Numbered from the stretch's first letter, positions 43,499 through 52,376 are shown. The stretch is DNA of 64,000 nucleotides from Pelotalea chapellei (GCF_018531195.1 NZ_JAHDYS010000011.1:62001-126000), one strand, 5' to 3'. Numbers and translations: made by a program. Notes: generated by a model not told the origin, from the letters alone.

Positions 43499-44908
43499 TT
43501 ATTTTTTGCCGCGAGACATTAGTCTCACAATGACCGGTTCTTCTCGCAACACAGTAACCCGCTTTTCGGGAGGCAGGAGGTTTGCACGGTACTCTTTGCC
43601 CTTTACCAGGCGAGTTCCATCGATCTCTTCGGTCGCAACGAAATCAATGTGTGCAACCTGGAGAGCAGGCCCTTCCACCACCACCGTTGCCGGGTCTACC
43701 GCGACGATCACGTTTTTCATCCCTTTAGGGGTTCCACGCACTACAATTTTAACCGGCACTGTTTTACGTTTCTTGCGTTCCGCGACGACCTTGATGGCCG
43801 CGGGGGTAACGCTGCTCATTTCCATTCCGGAAGGCAGCGTAAAGTCGGAAGCTTTGATCCTGATGGTGTTATGACCTTCATGAATTTCCGATAGGTCCAC
43901 ATCCGCCGCAATGTCAATTCTGGAAGGCAAAGGAGCTAGACTTGACAAGGATTTTAGCTGAACGTCGACCTCCTCTGGGAGCCCTTTCACAAGCACCATG
44001 TCATCAGGAAGACCATGCAGTCTGAGTGGAGCCATCACCGTGGTTATCTGCCCCTGGCGTGAGGTTATCAGCACCCAGAAGACACTCACGATGAGTAGAA
44101 TGGCAGCTTTTGGAAGCAGATTGCTGAAAAACATGCGCGGCAGGCTGTTTCGCGTGGTTTCCCGGACAGGATTGATCATCTCGTCAAGGGCCGCAATCAG
44201 TTCAGCAGGAGTGGCCATGCGGCGCAACTCTCCCCCCACGGCCAGTGACACCTCTCCGCGCTCCTCGGATACAACGACGACCACAGCGTCACTGCGTTCG
44301 GAAAGCCCCAGTGCGGCCCGATGACGAGTACCGAAATGCTGAGGGACCTCCGAATTGACAGAGAGCGGCAGATGACAGGATGCAGCGGCAATACGTCCAT
44401 CTTTGATAAGGACGGCACCATCGTGCAGAGGGGTACCATCTATGAAGATCGTTTGAAGTATTTGAGGGTTAACTTCGCAATCAAGTTTGACACCATTCAG
44501 CATCTGGTCGGCCAGTGATTCACTGCGTTGGAAGACTACTATTGCACCGGTGCGACTTCCCGCCAGATTGAAGATTGTTTCAGCGGTTTCCTGAAAATGA
44601 CTCCCCTGCTCATTTCTTCGAGCATCGAACAAGTGCCGCAACAGACTGAAACGGTATAAGGCCTGTCGTATCTCGGCCTGAAATACGACAATAATAAGGA
44701 CAATCAGCACGGTTCCCAATTCTTGAAGGATCCAGCTGGTCATGTACAACCCCAGAAAGCGGGTGGCAAAATAGATGAGCGTCACCACTCCCAACCCGAG
44801 CAGCACCTGCATCGCACGCGTCCTGCTGAACCAGGAATAAAGCTGGTACAAAAGAAATGTCATAATCAGGATATCAGCTACATCCTGAAGGCGGATATAC
44901 GACGGCAC
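43499..44908 (-). CDS. Diadenylate cyclase fused to YbbR domains (CdaA-CdaR fusion)
   Basis: A 469-residue membrane protein. Three transmembrane helices (to about residue 78) lead into a DisA_N-type diadenylate cyclase domain with the catalytic D-G-A at 163-165 and the GTRHRAA motif at 193-199; a fourth helix (about 266-282) is followed by YbbR-type repeats outside the membrane. In Firmicutes the cyclase CdaA and its regulator CdaR (YbbR) are separate adjacent genes; here they are one polypeptide. It makes c-di-AMP from ATP. GTG 44908 is the start because AAGGAG lies six bases before it. Confidence 0.9.
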   Translation of the reverse strand: MPSYIRLQDVADILIMTFLLYQLYSWFSRTRAMQVLLGLGVVTLIYFATRFLGLYMTSWILQELGTVLIVLIIVVFQAEIRQALYRFSLLRHLFDARRNEQGSHFQETAETIFNLAGSRTGAIVVFQRSESLADQMLNGVKLDCEVNPQILQTIFIDGTPLHDGAVLIKDGRIAAASCHLPLSVNSEVPQHFGTRHRAALGLSERSDAVVVVVSEERGEVSLAVGGELRRMATPAELIAALDEMINPVRETTRNSLPRMFFSNLLPKAAILLIVSVFWVLITSRQGQITTVMAPLRLHGLPDDMVLVKGLPEEVDVQLKSLSSLAPLPSRIDIAADVDLSEIHEGHNTIRIKASDFTLPSGMEMSSVTPAAIKVVAERKKRKTVPVKIVVRGTPKGMKNVIVAVDPATVVVEGPALQVAHIDFVATEEIDGTRLVKGKEYRANLLPPEKRVTVLREEPVIVRLMSRGKK

Positions 44909-45044
44909 AACCTGCTCCTTTGCTTCTGCGCACCGGGTCGGGAGCACTCCCGATCCGATTTTTACTGGTCTTGTTGACTCAAAATATGCTACATGTCAAA
45001 GGCTTGATTTATAGCATCAAATTTAATCAAAAGGTAGCACTTCC

Positions 45045-45755
45045 ATGTTCAGACTTTCCGAGAAGGGCGAAAATATCCAGCAGATGTTCGGCACTATCGC
45101 CCCGCGTTACGATTTCCTCAACCGCCTGCTCAGCTTTGGCATAGACCGCCGCTGGCGCACTAAAGCGGTACAGCTGCTCAAATATCGGGAGGGGTCGAAG
45201 ATACTGGATGTTGCCACCGGCACCGGTGATGTTGCACTGGAGATAGCGCGTACCACTCCGCTGTCAGTGCAGATTTCAGGGGCTGATTTTTGTCCGGAGA
45301 TGGTTGAGCTGGGTCAGGCCAAGGTGGCGGCCTCTCCTTACGCCGATCGAATTACGTTGCATGTGGCTCCCTGCGAGGACCTTCCCTTTCCTGACAACAC
45401 CTTCGACTCGATTACAATCGCCTTTGGAATACGAAATGTGGTGGACAGAAGACTGGGCCTAGCGGAAATGTGGCGGGTGCTGCGTCCTGGCGGAAGAATG
45501 ATAATCCTTGAGTTTTCCACCCCCCGTTCGCAGTTGTTCAGACAGCTCTACTATTTTTATTTCCGCAGGCTGCTGCCGATGATAGGGGGGCTCTTTTCAC
45601 GTTACAATGCTTACAAATATCTGCCTGACTCGGTGCTCGAGTTTCCTTCGGTTAGCGAGTTCGCAGCCATGATGACTGCAACCGGATTCCGCAACATCCA
45701 GATCCACGAACTCACTTTCGGCATCGCCACCATCCATGCCGGAGAAAAGGAATAG
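45045..45755 (+). CDS. ubiE: Demethylmenaquinone methyltransferase
   Basis: A 236-residue SAM-dependent C-methyltransferase. It has the UbiE signatures YDFLNRLLSFGIDRRWR near the start and the DVATGTGDVALEIA SAM motif, with the FGIRNV motif in the middle and RPGGRMIILEFSTP. It methylates demethylmenaquinol to menaquinol in the last step of menaquinone synthesis. It diverges from the diadenylate cyclase gene and is followed by a strong terminator. Confidence 0.96.
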   Translation: MFRLSEKGENIQQMFGTIAPRYDFLNRLLSFGIDRRWRTKAVQLLKYREGSKILDVATGTGDVALEIARTTPLSVQISGADFCPEMVELGQAKVAASPYADRITLHVAPCEDLPFPDNTFDSITIAFGIRNVVDRRLGLAEMWRVLRPGGRMIILEFSTPRSQLFRQLYYFYFRRLLPMIGGLFSRYNAYKYLPDSVLEFPSVSEFAAMMTATGFRNIQIHELTFGIATIHAGEKE

Positions 45756-45801
45756 AAGCGGTGTAGCCACCACAAAGGCAAAAGCGTGATACTCTGCATA
45801 C

Positions 45802-45838
45802 AAAAAAGACCTGCCGACAATACCGGCAGGTCTTTTTT
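45802..45838. terminator. Bidirectional Rho-independent terminator
   Basis: AAAAAAGACCTGCCG pairs perfectly with CGGCAGGTCTTTTTT around a seven-base loop. It separates the convergent ubiE and plsY genes. Confidence 0.95.
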
Positions 45839-45855
45839 GCGTTTGAAAGATAAAT

Positions 45856-46458
45856 TCACGCCTTGAACTTGTTCTCCGTACCCGCAAGCAGTCGCCGGAT
45901 GTTTTCCAGATGCCGGACTATCACGATCAGCCCAATCAGGAACGTGACCAATGTCAATGTACGTCCGCCGGACAGCAGCGCCACGGCCAGGGGCATGACC
46001 GCCGCCGCACAGACAGAACCCAGGGAAACATAGCGCCATTTCAGCATCAGCAGCACAAACAGAATCAGGGCCACGAGCACTGCCAGCGGAGAAAGAGCAA
46101 GAAATACTCCCAAGGCGGTAGCAACACCCTTGCCCCCCTTGAATTTGAGGAAGATTGAAAAAACATGCCCGCAAAAAGCTGCCAGACCGATCCAGGCAAT
46201 CTGTTCACCCGAAAGACCGAACTGGCGCGCAAGCAGCACCGGGGCAATACCCTTGAGACAATCTCCCACCAAAGTCATTACCCCCACCTTACGCCCGACA
46301 GTGCGGTAGAGGTTGGTTGCACCGATATTACCGCTTCCCTGCCGACGTACATCAATGCCATAGAGTTTACCCAGCAGCAGTCCGGTAGGTACAGAACCAA
46401 GCAGGTAGGCAGCCGCTATCCAGATAAAAAAATGTGATTCTTGGTATGTCATAGCCAT
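45856..46458 (-). CDS. plsY: Acyl-phosphate glycerol-3-phosphate acyltransferase PlsY
   Basis: A 200-residue inner-membrane enzyme of about five helices that puts the first acyl chain onto glycerol-3-phosphate using acyl-phosphate. Conserved PlsY motifs are present: GSVPTGLLLGK, RQGSGNIGATNLYRT and FKGGKGVATALGV. The gene starts one base after the stop of the upstream lipoprotein gene, so it belongs to a run bamD - lipoprotein - plsY. Confidence 0.96.
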   Translation of the reverse strand: MAMTYQESHFFIWIAAAYLLGSVPTGLLLGKLYGIDVRRQGSGNIGATNLYRTVGRKVGVMTLVGDCLKGIAPVLLARQFGLSGEQIAWIGLAAFCGHVFSIFLKFKGGKGVATALGVFLALSPLAVLVALILFVLLMLKWRYVSLGSVCAAAVMPLAVALLSGGRTLTLVTFLIGLIVIVRHLENIRRLLAGTENKFKA

Positions 46459-46459
46459 C

Positions 46460-46864
46460 TCATAAGCCTGCGATTATTTTCCAGACACCAGCCTCACGGC
46501 TTAAAATAATGGTTTCCTCGCCATCCAGTACCATTTCGCGCCCCCCAACAGTCACTTTCATGCGGTAGGTCCCCTTGACTTCAGCCCGGTTCCCGCTGAC
46601 AGACACTGTGCGATGGCCTGCCTGATAGGCAACTGTGCGGCTTTTGAAGCCTGCCGCAACACCTGCAGTCAGAGCAGCAATGTCTTTGCCTTTATCACGA
46701 TAAGCTGGTGAGACCACACTGAGATACAGAGGAAGGTCACGCCCGTTCAGGGCCTGGCTGCGCACCTGCAGCACCTGCAATATGTCTTCCTTTCCCGCGT
46801 TTGATGTTCCGCAGCCCGGCACGCAAACAAGACAGCAGAGCAGCAGGAGCAGGGTAAAGCGCAT
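46460..46864 (-). CDS. Small lipoprotein with SnoaL/NTF2-like domain
   Basis: A 134-residue lipoprotein: hydrophobic signal and lipobox ending at Cys18 (CVPGC), then a domain with an N-terminal helix (EDILQVLQVRSQALNGRDLPLYLSVVSPAYRD) and antiparallel strands ending in VWKIIAG, which fits the cone-like NTF2/SnoaL fold. No catalytic residues stand out. It is tightly packed between bamD (stop overlaps by spacing TGATCATG) and plsY. It may help envelope assembly, judged only from context. Confidence 0.75.
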   Translation of the reverse strand: MRFTLLLLLCCLVCVPGCGTSNAGKEDILQVLQVRSQALNGRDLPLYLSVVSPAYRDKGKDIAALTAGVAAGFKSRTVAYQAGHRTVSVSGNRAEVKGTYRMKVTVGGREMVLDGEETIILSREAGVWKIIAGL

Positions 46865-46866
46865 GA

Positions 46867-47610
46867 TCAGAAGAAGGAGTCCATTTTCTTGTTGGCAGCA
46901 TCAATATGGGGACTTGCGGGAAACTCCTTGAACAGGCGCGCATACACCTCTCGTCCCTTGTTTTTTTGCCCCGACGCCAGATACGACCACCCCAGATAAT
47001 AGAGCACCTCGTCGCGACGCGGCAAATCGGGGAACATTTTGAGCGCTTCTTCAAAGCGCCCGATAGCCGCAGGAAATTTTCCCTGATTCAGGTAAAACTT
47101 GCCGACGTAAATCTCATATTGCAGCTGTTTGTCGCGGCAGTCGCCAGCCTTTTCCCGGACCTGCTGAAGAAACTCCCCTGAGGGATACTGGCTGAGATAG
47201 GCTTCAAAAACCGCCAGGGCATTTTTCACAGGAGTTTGATCGGTATCAATGCGGCTTACCTGATAATAATGGCTCAGGGCCTGATGGTACAGCGCATATT
47301 CAGCTTTCTCGTGGCGCGGATGAAGCTTGCGGAAGTCCTCATAGGCAGCTGCAGCCTCTATGTAATCCTTATTCAGGAAGTAGGCATCAGCAATGCCGAG
47401 TTCAGCACGGGTGGTCAGCTCGGGAGACTGATAGCTTTCCCTGACCTTCTTCCACTGGGCAATGGCATCCTCATATTTACCGCTCTGGTAGAACTCCTCA
47501 CCGTCCTTGTACAGCACATCGGTTGGTTTGTTCATCTGGGGGGTGGCACATCCCTGCAACAGGAGCAGTGCCAGCAATGACACCAGGATCGATTTATCGG
47601 GTGTTTTCAT
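46867..47610 (-). CDS. bamD: Outer-membrane assembly lipoprotein BamD
   Basis: A 247-residue lipoprotein (lipid-modified Cys21 in LLQGC) made of tetratricopeptide repeats: YKDGEEFYQSGKYEDAIAQWKKV, ELGIADAYFLNKDYIEAAAAYEDF and YYLGWSYLASGQKNKGREVY among them. BamD binds BamA and helps fold beta-barrel proteins into the outer membrane. The length fits the family (about 245). A GGAGAGGG site precedes the ATG. It lies in a run with a small lipoprotein gene and plsY. Confidence 0.92.
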   Translation of the reverse strand: MKTPDKSILVSLLALLLLQGCATPQMNKPTDVLYKDGEEFYQSGKYEDAIAQWKKVRESYQSPELTTRAELGIADAYFLNKDYIEAAAAYEDFRKLHPRHEKAEYALYHQALSHYYQVSRIDTDQTPVKNALAVFEAYLSQYPSGEFLQQVREKAGDCRDKQLQYEIYVGKFYLNQGKFPAAIGRFEEALKMFPDLPRRDEVLYYLGWSYLASGQKNKGREVYARLFKEFPASPHIDAANKKMDSFF

Positions 47611-47628
47611 ATGTTCCCTCTCCTGATT

Positions 47629-48957
47629 CTAGAGAATATCCTTGCCGCTCTCATCTGCCAGGAGGCGTGCCAGTATGTCATGGTTCAGCCAGAACACCGC
47701 AGCATCAGAACTCCATGAAGCCTGCACCATCAATCTGCCTGTTGTCAGAAAAACAATTCTTGAGAGCTCTGCACAGATCAGATTCTTCTGATCGGCATGC
47801 ATCCCCATCAGCTCAGCCGAGGCGGTCAGCATCAGTTCGGCCTGTTCACGGCTGTTATGCTGGGGCCATGAAGGAAAATCAGCAGGCCCGGGAAGAAGTG
47901 GCGAAGAGAGGTATGTTTTCGCCCGTTCCAATAACTGTTGAACAGTAACCCCTTCCTTCAGCATAGCCTGGCAACGTTCCTGAAGCTGCGCCAGGGCCGC
48001 CTCCCCCGCTTCGCGCCCGATGGCTTCGAGCAAGAGGTACAGGGCGATCTCAACTCCCAGGAAAAGGGCACTGGAATTTGTCTGGATTTCTGGACAGTTG
48101 AAAACAGTAGCGTTGATGCCATTGCTGCGGGCTTCGGTCGCAATATCCTCGAGGCGCATCTTGGCCCACCCCTGGACATACGGGGTGTAGGATTGCCAGT
48201 TATATTCCTCACCCATGAGGATTCCGGTACCGTGATAGCCATAGGCTGTGTAGTTGACTTTTTTTCCAAAGGATTCCGAACGCTGACGGAGAGGCTCGGT
48301 CTCCTCCAGCAGGTAGCGGAATGTGTCAGCTGTTACCTCATTAAAGCTGGCGTCACACAGACGGCCCAAATCACTCGCCCAGAAATCGGCCGAGGGAAGG
48401 TATTTTTCACCGGTGCCCTTGAAGACCCGGTTAAGGAGCGGCATGAATACTCGTGCCCGCGGAATTCCGCCGGCCATGGCATGGGCCAGAATGATGTTGG
48501 CCTCCTGCGGAATCAGGCGCAGAAGTTCCTGGCATACCTGGCCCATGGCGGAGCGAAAACGCCTGGTTCCTGCAGCCCGGGCCTGTTCGACAAAAGAATC
48601 CGCAAAGCTGATCGTGTTCCAGTCATCCGGCCGCGCCTTCTTGAGCTGCTCGGCGATAGATGGCTGTTCACCCACCGCTTCCATGTCAAAACCGGCTTCC
48701 AGGGGTATGTTAATTACCTCCCCCCCCAGTAGTTCCCCGGCAGCGGCCAGTTCCTCACTGCTGAGCGGACGTAGTGTCCCGTCAGCATCGCGCCTGCCCA
48801 CAGTTGTGCCGATAACGGTCATGCCGAGGCGTTTTGCCTCGTCAACCAGGCCATTTGCATAGCCTCGCCCGAAAAGTTCCCCTACCAGCACCAGCACATC
48901 ACCCGGGCCGTACCCTGCTCTTTCCGGCAACTGTTTCAATGGCTTATATTCTGTCAT
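47629..48957 (-). CDS. FabMG-like putative oxidoreductase
   Basis: A 442-residue cytoplasmic protein. The N-terminus reads as a nucleotide-binding Rossmann unit (GDVLVLVGELFGRGYANGLVDEAKRLGMTVIGTTVGRRDADGTLRPL), though without the textbook GxGxxG. Further on lie ANIILAHAMAGGIPRARVFMPLLNRVF and YTAYGYHGTGILMGEEYNW. From memory, similar proteins are now annotated as enoyl-ACP reductase FabMG family; I cannot check it here and the active site is not obvious. The length is far above that of FabI (about 260). AAAGGAAG precedes the ATG. It lies 19 bases upstream of bamD, perhaps in one transcript. Confidence 0.65.
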   Translation of the reverse strand: MTEYKPLKQLPERAGYGPGDVLVLVGELFGRGYANGLVDEAKRLGMTVIGTTVGRRDADGTLRPLSSEELAAAGELLGGEVINIPLEAGFDMEAVGEQPSIAEQLKKARPDDWNTISFADSFVEQARAAGTRRFRSAMGQVCQELLRLIPQEANIILAHAMAGGIPRARVFMPLLNRVFKGTGEKYLPSADFWASDLGRLCDASFNEVTADTFRYLLEETEPLRQRSESFGKKVNYTAYGYHGTGILMGEEYNWQSYTPYVQGWAKMRLEDIATEARSNGINATVFNCPEIQTNSSALFLGVEIALYLLLEAIGREAGEAALAQLQERCQAMLKEGVTVQQLLERAKTYLSSPLLPGPADFPSWPQHNSREQAELMLTASAELMGMHADQKNLICAELSRIVFLTTGRLMVQASWSSDAAVFWLNHDILARLLADESGKDIL

Positions 48958-49112
48958 GTTTTATCTTCCTTTCTGTTAAACAACCTTGATTTCATATCAT
49001 GAACCACACGCTAAAGTGAACAGAAAAAGCACGGGCCGGATAGGTGACATGGCCGCAAAAACATGATATCTTCGGGCAGAAATAGCATTGTGTATGGGTG
49101 AGGTTTTCTACA

Positions 49113-49598
49113 ATGTCCAGAGATAAAACGCCGGTTACTCCTGCAGTGAGAATACTGCGTGCCCATAAAATCAACTTCAGCGACCACCCCTATGCTTACG
49201 AAGAAAAAGGGGGCACAGCCGTATCTGCCAGGGAACTGGGGGTCGATGAACATAAGGTGATCAAGACACTGGTAATGGAAGATGACGGCAAGAATCCGCT
49301 GGTCATCCTGATGCACGGCGACATGCAGGTTTCCACCAAAGAGCTGGCACGGGCCATGGGAGTCAAACAGGTTTCACCCTGCACACCCGGGACAGCCCAG
49401 AAACATACCGGATATCTCGTGGGGGGAACCTCCCCTTTTGGTACACGCCGTGAGATGCCGGTGTACCTTGAAAAAACAATAGCAGACCTGGACAGGATCT
49501 ACATCAACGGAGGCAAGCGGGGCTATCTTGTAGGCATGGCTCCTGCCGAACTTATCCGGGTGCTGCAACCAACCACGGTTGCTGTAGGGATTCAATAA
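49113..49598 (+). CDS. ybaK: Cys-tRNA(Pro)/Cys-tRNA(Cys) deacylase YbaK
   Basis: A 161-residue YbaK/EbsC-type protein that removes misattached amino acids from tRNA. It has TPAVRILRAHKI at the start, the VIKTLVMEDDGKNPLVILMHGD strand-helix, KELARAMGVKQV and the GGTSPFGTRREMPVYLEKT motif typical of YbaK. ATG 49113 follows GTGAGG at a spacing of about ten bases. Fifteen bases separate it from the acetyltransferase gene, so both are probably in one operon. Confidence 0.93.
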   Translation: MSRDKTPVTPAVRILRAHKINFSDHPYAYEEKGGTAVSARELGVDEHKVIKTLVMEDDGKNPLVILMHGDMQVSTKELARAMGVKQVSPCTPGTAQKHTGYLVGGTSPFGTRREMPVYLEKTIADLDRIYINGGKRGYLVGMAPAELIRVLQPTTVAVGIQ

Positions 49599-49613
49599 CC
49601 AAAGGGAGATTAC

Positions 49614-50063
49614 ATGGTCCGCAAGGCACAGATACAAGACGTTAAGGAAATTCAGAGATTGCTGATGACTTTTGCATCGCGAGGCGACATGCTCTCCCGG
49701 TCCCTTTCCGAAATTTACGAGTCATTACGCGATTTTTATGTCTATGAAGAAGGGAGCAGACTCCTGGGGACGGCTGCACTGCACATCGTCTGGGAGGATC
49801 TGGCCGAGGTGCGTTCTGTCGCCGTAGCTGAAGAGGTCGGCCGCAAGGGTGTCGGAAGCCAGCTGGTACAGGCATGCATCGCCGAGGCACGCGAAGTGGG
49901 CCTTAAACGGATTTTCTGCCTGACTTACAAGCCTGACTTCTTTGCCAAACATGGATTTTACCTGGTGGACAAATCGGAACTGCCCCACAAGGTCTGGGGT
50001 GACTGCATCAAGTGCGTCAAGTTTCCGGACTGCGATGAGAATGCGATGATATTAAATCTGTGA
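49614..50063 (+). CDS. GNAT N-acetyltransferase (ArgA-like, short form)
   Basis: A 149-residue single-domain GNAT enzyme. Motif A (VRSVAVAEEVGRKGVGSQLVQACIAEA) binds acetyl-CoA, and LKRIFCLTYKPDFFAKHGFYLVDKSELPHKVWGDC follows, a signature seen in the short N-acetylglutamate synthases of bacteria without the kinase-like domain. It may make N-acetylglutamate for arginine synthesis; other amino-group acceptors are possible. GGGAGATTAC precedes the ATG. The last 12 bases overlap the convergent larE gene. Confidence 0.85.
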   Translation: MVRKAQIQDVKEIQRLLMTFASRGDMLSRSLSEIYESLRDFYVYEEGSRLLGTAALHIVWEDLAEVRSVAVAEEVGRKGVGSQLVQACIAEAREVGLKRIFCLTYKPDFFAKHGFYLVDKSELPHKVWGDCIKCVKFPDCDENAMILNL

Positions 50064-50879
50064 TTTTTCTTCTGCAGCTGGGGGATTCATTGAGCCGCAA
50101 CGATACCCATCCATATCCACCGTTACAAATGCAAAACCTGCCTTGTGGAAAAAAGCGGTCATTTCCTCGCGCATACCGGCCTCCACCAGACGGGAAAGCT
50201 CATCGCCCGTCACCTCTATGCGCGCCGTTTCACCATGTGCCCGTACCCTGAAAAGACCGAAGCCTTTTTCCCGCAGATAATTCTCACACTGCTCCACCAT
50301 GTTCAGTCGCTGCGGGGTAATCTCCTCACCATGGGGAAACCGGGTTAAAAGACAGGCCAGAGCCGGCTTTTCCCACGTATCCAGCCCGAGATCCCGGCTG
50401 TTGGCTCTAATTTCAGCCTTGGTGAGACCTGCTTCCAGCAGCGGACTGCGTACACCAAGCTCCTCCAGAGCTTTGCGGCCCGGGCGGTAATCACCCAGAT
50501 CATCCACATTGCTGCCGTCGGCAAGCACGGCAAACCCGTTCTGGCGGGCCATCTCCAGACAGAGGCCGAATACCTCTTTCTTGCAGATATAGCAGCGGTC
50601 AGGGGGATTGTTGTCTAGCCCCTCGATCTTCAGATCATGGGTATGAAGGATAAAATGCCGCACCCCCATCAATTGTGCCAGCCGGCGGGCCTCATCTATC
50701 TCATGGCGACTGTGAAAAGGAGCGTCAATGGTAATTGCCGCGGCACGGTCCCCCAGTTCTTCATGAGCCACTTTCAGCAGCAGGGTGGAATCAACCCCGC
50801 CTGAAAAAGCCACAAGAATTGAACCCATCTCCCGCACAATTTTCCTTAGGCTACCCTGCTTTTCTTCCTGAACTCCCAT
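50052..50879 (-). CDS. larE: ATP-dependent sacrificial sulfur transferase LarE
   Basis: A 275-residue PP-loop enzyme. SGGVDS (residues 26-31) activates the substrate with ATP, and Cys176 in KPALACLLTRFPHG corresponds to the residue that in the Lactobacillus enzyme gives up its sulfur to the nickel-pincer cofactor. A DRCYICKKEVFG motif adds further Cys (C96, C99). LarE normally works with LarB and LarC, neither of which is nearby, so its job here (nickel-pincer cofactor or another sulfur insertion) is open. AAGGAG precedes the ATG. Confidence 0.9.
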   Translation of the reverse strand: MGVQEEKQGSLRKIVREMGSILVAFSGGVDSTLLLKVAHEELGDRAAAITIDAPFHSRHEIDEARRLAQLMGVRHFILHTHDLKIEGLDNNPPDRCYICKKEVFGLCLEMARQNGFAVLADGSNVDDLGDYRPGRKALEELGVRSPLLEAGLTKAEIRANSRDLGLDTWEKPALACLLTRFPHGEEITPQRLNMVEQCENYLREKGFGLFRVRAHGETARIEVTGDELSRLVEAGMREEMTAFFHKAGFAFVTVDMDGYRCGSMNPPAAEEKSQI

Positions 50880-50894
50880 AAAAGCTCCTTAAAC

Positions 50895-50924
50895 AGAAAA
50901 CGCCCCTATAGTGGGGCGCTTATG
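50895..50924 (-). terminator. Weak hairpin terminator after the Rrf2 gene
   Basis: On the minus strand GCGCCCC pairs with GGGGCGT around TATA-containing loop sequence and is followed by TTTTC. It lies between the Rrf2 regulator and larE. Confidence 0.55.
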
Positions 50925-50955
50925 TGTCAAATAATCCTTCATGCTCGAAGTCGTG

Positions 50956-51432
50956 TCAGATGTAGTACATGAAACGGTGATCATGCTCTTTTTTTATGCC
51001 CATGGCATGTCCGCGTTCGCAAAGAGTCTGCAGCGTCATACCCCCGAAAAGAGTATTAAGCATCGTGCTGGCTTCTTCCCAGACGGTCTGCGTAACACAG
51101 TTTCCTTCGAAAGGACACTCTGTGACGCGCTTCGGCTTCTTGGACGTTTCTCCCGCACAATCCACCAGCAGTACGTCCTGTTCGGTGGCGTTCAGAATTT
51201 CCAGCACGGTGATCTCATCCGGTTTTCTGGCCAGACAGTACCCTCCCTGGGGTCCGCGTTTGCTTTTCAGGATGCCGGCTCGCTTGAGACTCTGAAAAAT
51301 CTGTTCCAGGTAGCGGGGAGAAATCTGCTGTCGTCGTGAGATATCCTGAATCTGGGCGGGCACACTGCCACAGTTGTAAGCGATGTCAAACAGGGCACGT
51401 AGCCCGTAACGGCTTTTGGTCGAAAGACGCAC
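50956..51432 (-). CDS. Rrf2-family transcriptional regulator (IscR-like)
   Basis: A 158-residue regulator with an N-terminal winged helix (MRLSTKSRYGLRALFDIAYN, QISPRYLEQIFQSLKRAGILKSKRGPQGGY) and three Cys in the effector region (VDCAGE, ECPFEGNC), which could hold a [2Fe-2S] or [4Fe-4S] cluster as in IscR. The start is GTG 51432 with GGAGGAACA upstream. Possible targets are iron-sulfur assembly or sulfur genes; the neighbour larE, a sulfur enzyme, may be under its control. Likely autoregulated. Confidence 0.9.
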   Translation of the reverse strand: MRLSTKSRYGLRALFDIAYNCGSVPAQIQDISRRQQISPRYLEQIFQSLKRAGILKSKRGPQGGYCLARKPDEITVLEILNATEQDVLLVDCAGETSKKPKRVTECPFEGNCVTQTVWEEASTMLNTLFGGMTLQTLCERGHAMGIKKEHDHRFMYYI

Positions 51433-51587
51433 TGTTCCTCCGGAAAATGTTCATTAACGCTTGCCCTTCGAGCTCGGTGGGCAATTGTTGATAGTGTCAT
51501 TCTACAAATTACACTTTTTTTGTCAACAAAATAGACTTAAAACCCCACACATTCCACACAACAATCCGAAATAATCAAGTTGTCTTG

Positions 51588-52376
51588 TTAGATTGAATCT
51601 GGCAAGGCACGGGCAACCGTCACCACCAGAATCCTCTCGGCCCCGGCCTTTTTCAAAACCGCGGCGCATTCATTCACCGTACTCCCTGTCGTCATTACAT
51701 CATCCAGCAGAATAACACGTTTGCCGGCCACACGGGCGACATCATGGACAGCAAAGGCACCTTTGACATTATCGCGCCTGTCGACTGCCGGGAGGTTGAT
51801 CTGGGGCTCTGTCCAGCGAACCCTTCGCAAGGTCCGCCGCTCCATAGGCAGACGCCATTTCCGGGCAAGCAGTTCCCCCAACAGCACAGCCTGATTGAAT
51901 CCGCGACTGCGAAGGCGCCTTACATGCAGAGGGACGGGGATGATCAGGTCCCAATCATGCCCGGCGACCACATCGTTCAGGTGCTGGATTATCAGCAGCG
52001 CCAGGGGACGGCGCAGGTGAACCTTGTGAGTGTATTTGAAATCATGGATCAGCTTGCACACCGGCCCGGCATAGGCAATTGCCGCCCGCGCTGCATCATA
52101 AGCGGGGGGATGCCTGATGCAGTCTCCACAGAGATGGTCGTCGCCGGCACCGAGAAAGGGAATGCCGCAGACACTGCAGAACGGGCGCCCCAGAGGCATC
52201 ATTTGGGCACGGCATGCAGGGCAGATATGAAGTTCATCAGCATCAGGTATGAATGAATGGCAGACGTGACACAGGGGCGGGAAAAACATATCCAGAAAGG
52301 CGTGCAGTAAGGGCTTAAACACCTTTTCTTTCACGCCCTCTGGAGATGTCAGCACATCAGAATCCCATATCCGCAT
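51588..52376 (-). CDS. comF: ComF family phosphoribosyltransferase-like protein
   Basis: A 262-residue protein with an N-terminal zinc-binding part with CxxC pairs (CHVCHSF, CPACRAQM, CSVCGIPF, CGDC) and a C-terminal type I phosphoribosyltransferase-like domain (HDFKYTHKVHLRRPLA, LRSRGFNQAVLLGELLARK, PRPP-type loop VILLDDVMTTGSTVNE). ComF takes part in DNA uptake in competent bacteria and related PRTase-like functions. The ATG at 52376 overlaps the upstream LUD gene by 20 bases; a GTG at 52334 is a plausible alternative start. Confidence 0.88.
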   Translation of the reverse strand: MRIWDSDVLTSPEGVKEKVFKPLLHAFLDMFFPPLCHVCHSFIPDADELHICPACRAQMMPLGRPFCSVCGIPFLGAGDDHLCGDCIRHPPAYDAARAAIAYAGPVCKLIHDFKYTHKVHLRRPLALLIIQHLNDVVAGHDWDLIIPVPLHVRRLRSRGFNQAVLLGELLARKWRLPMERRTLRRVRWTEPQINLPAVDRRDNVKGAFAVHDVARVAGKRVILLDDVMTTGSTVNECAAVLKKAGAERILVVTVARALPDSI

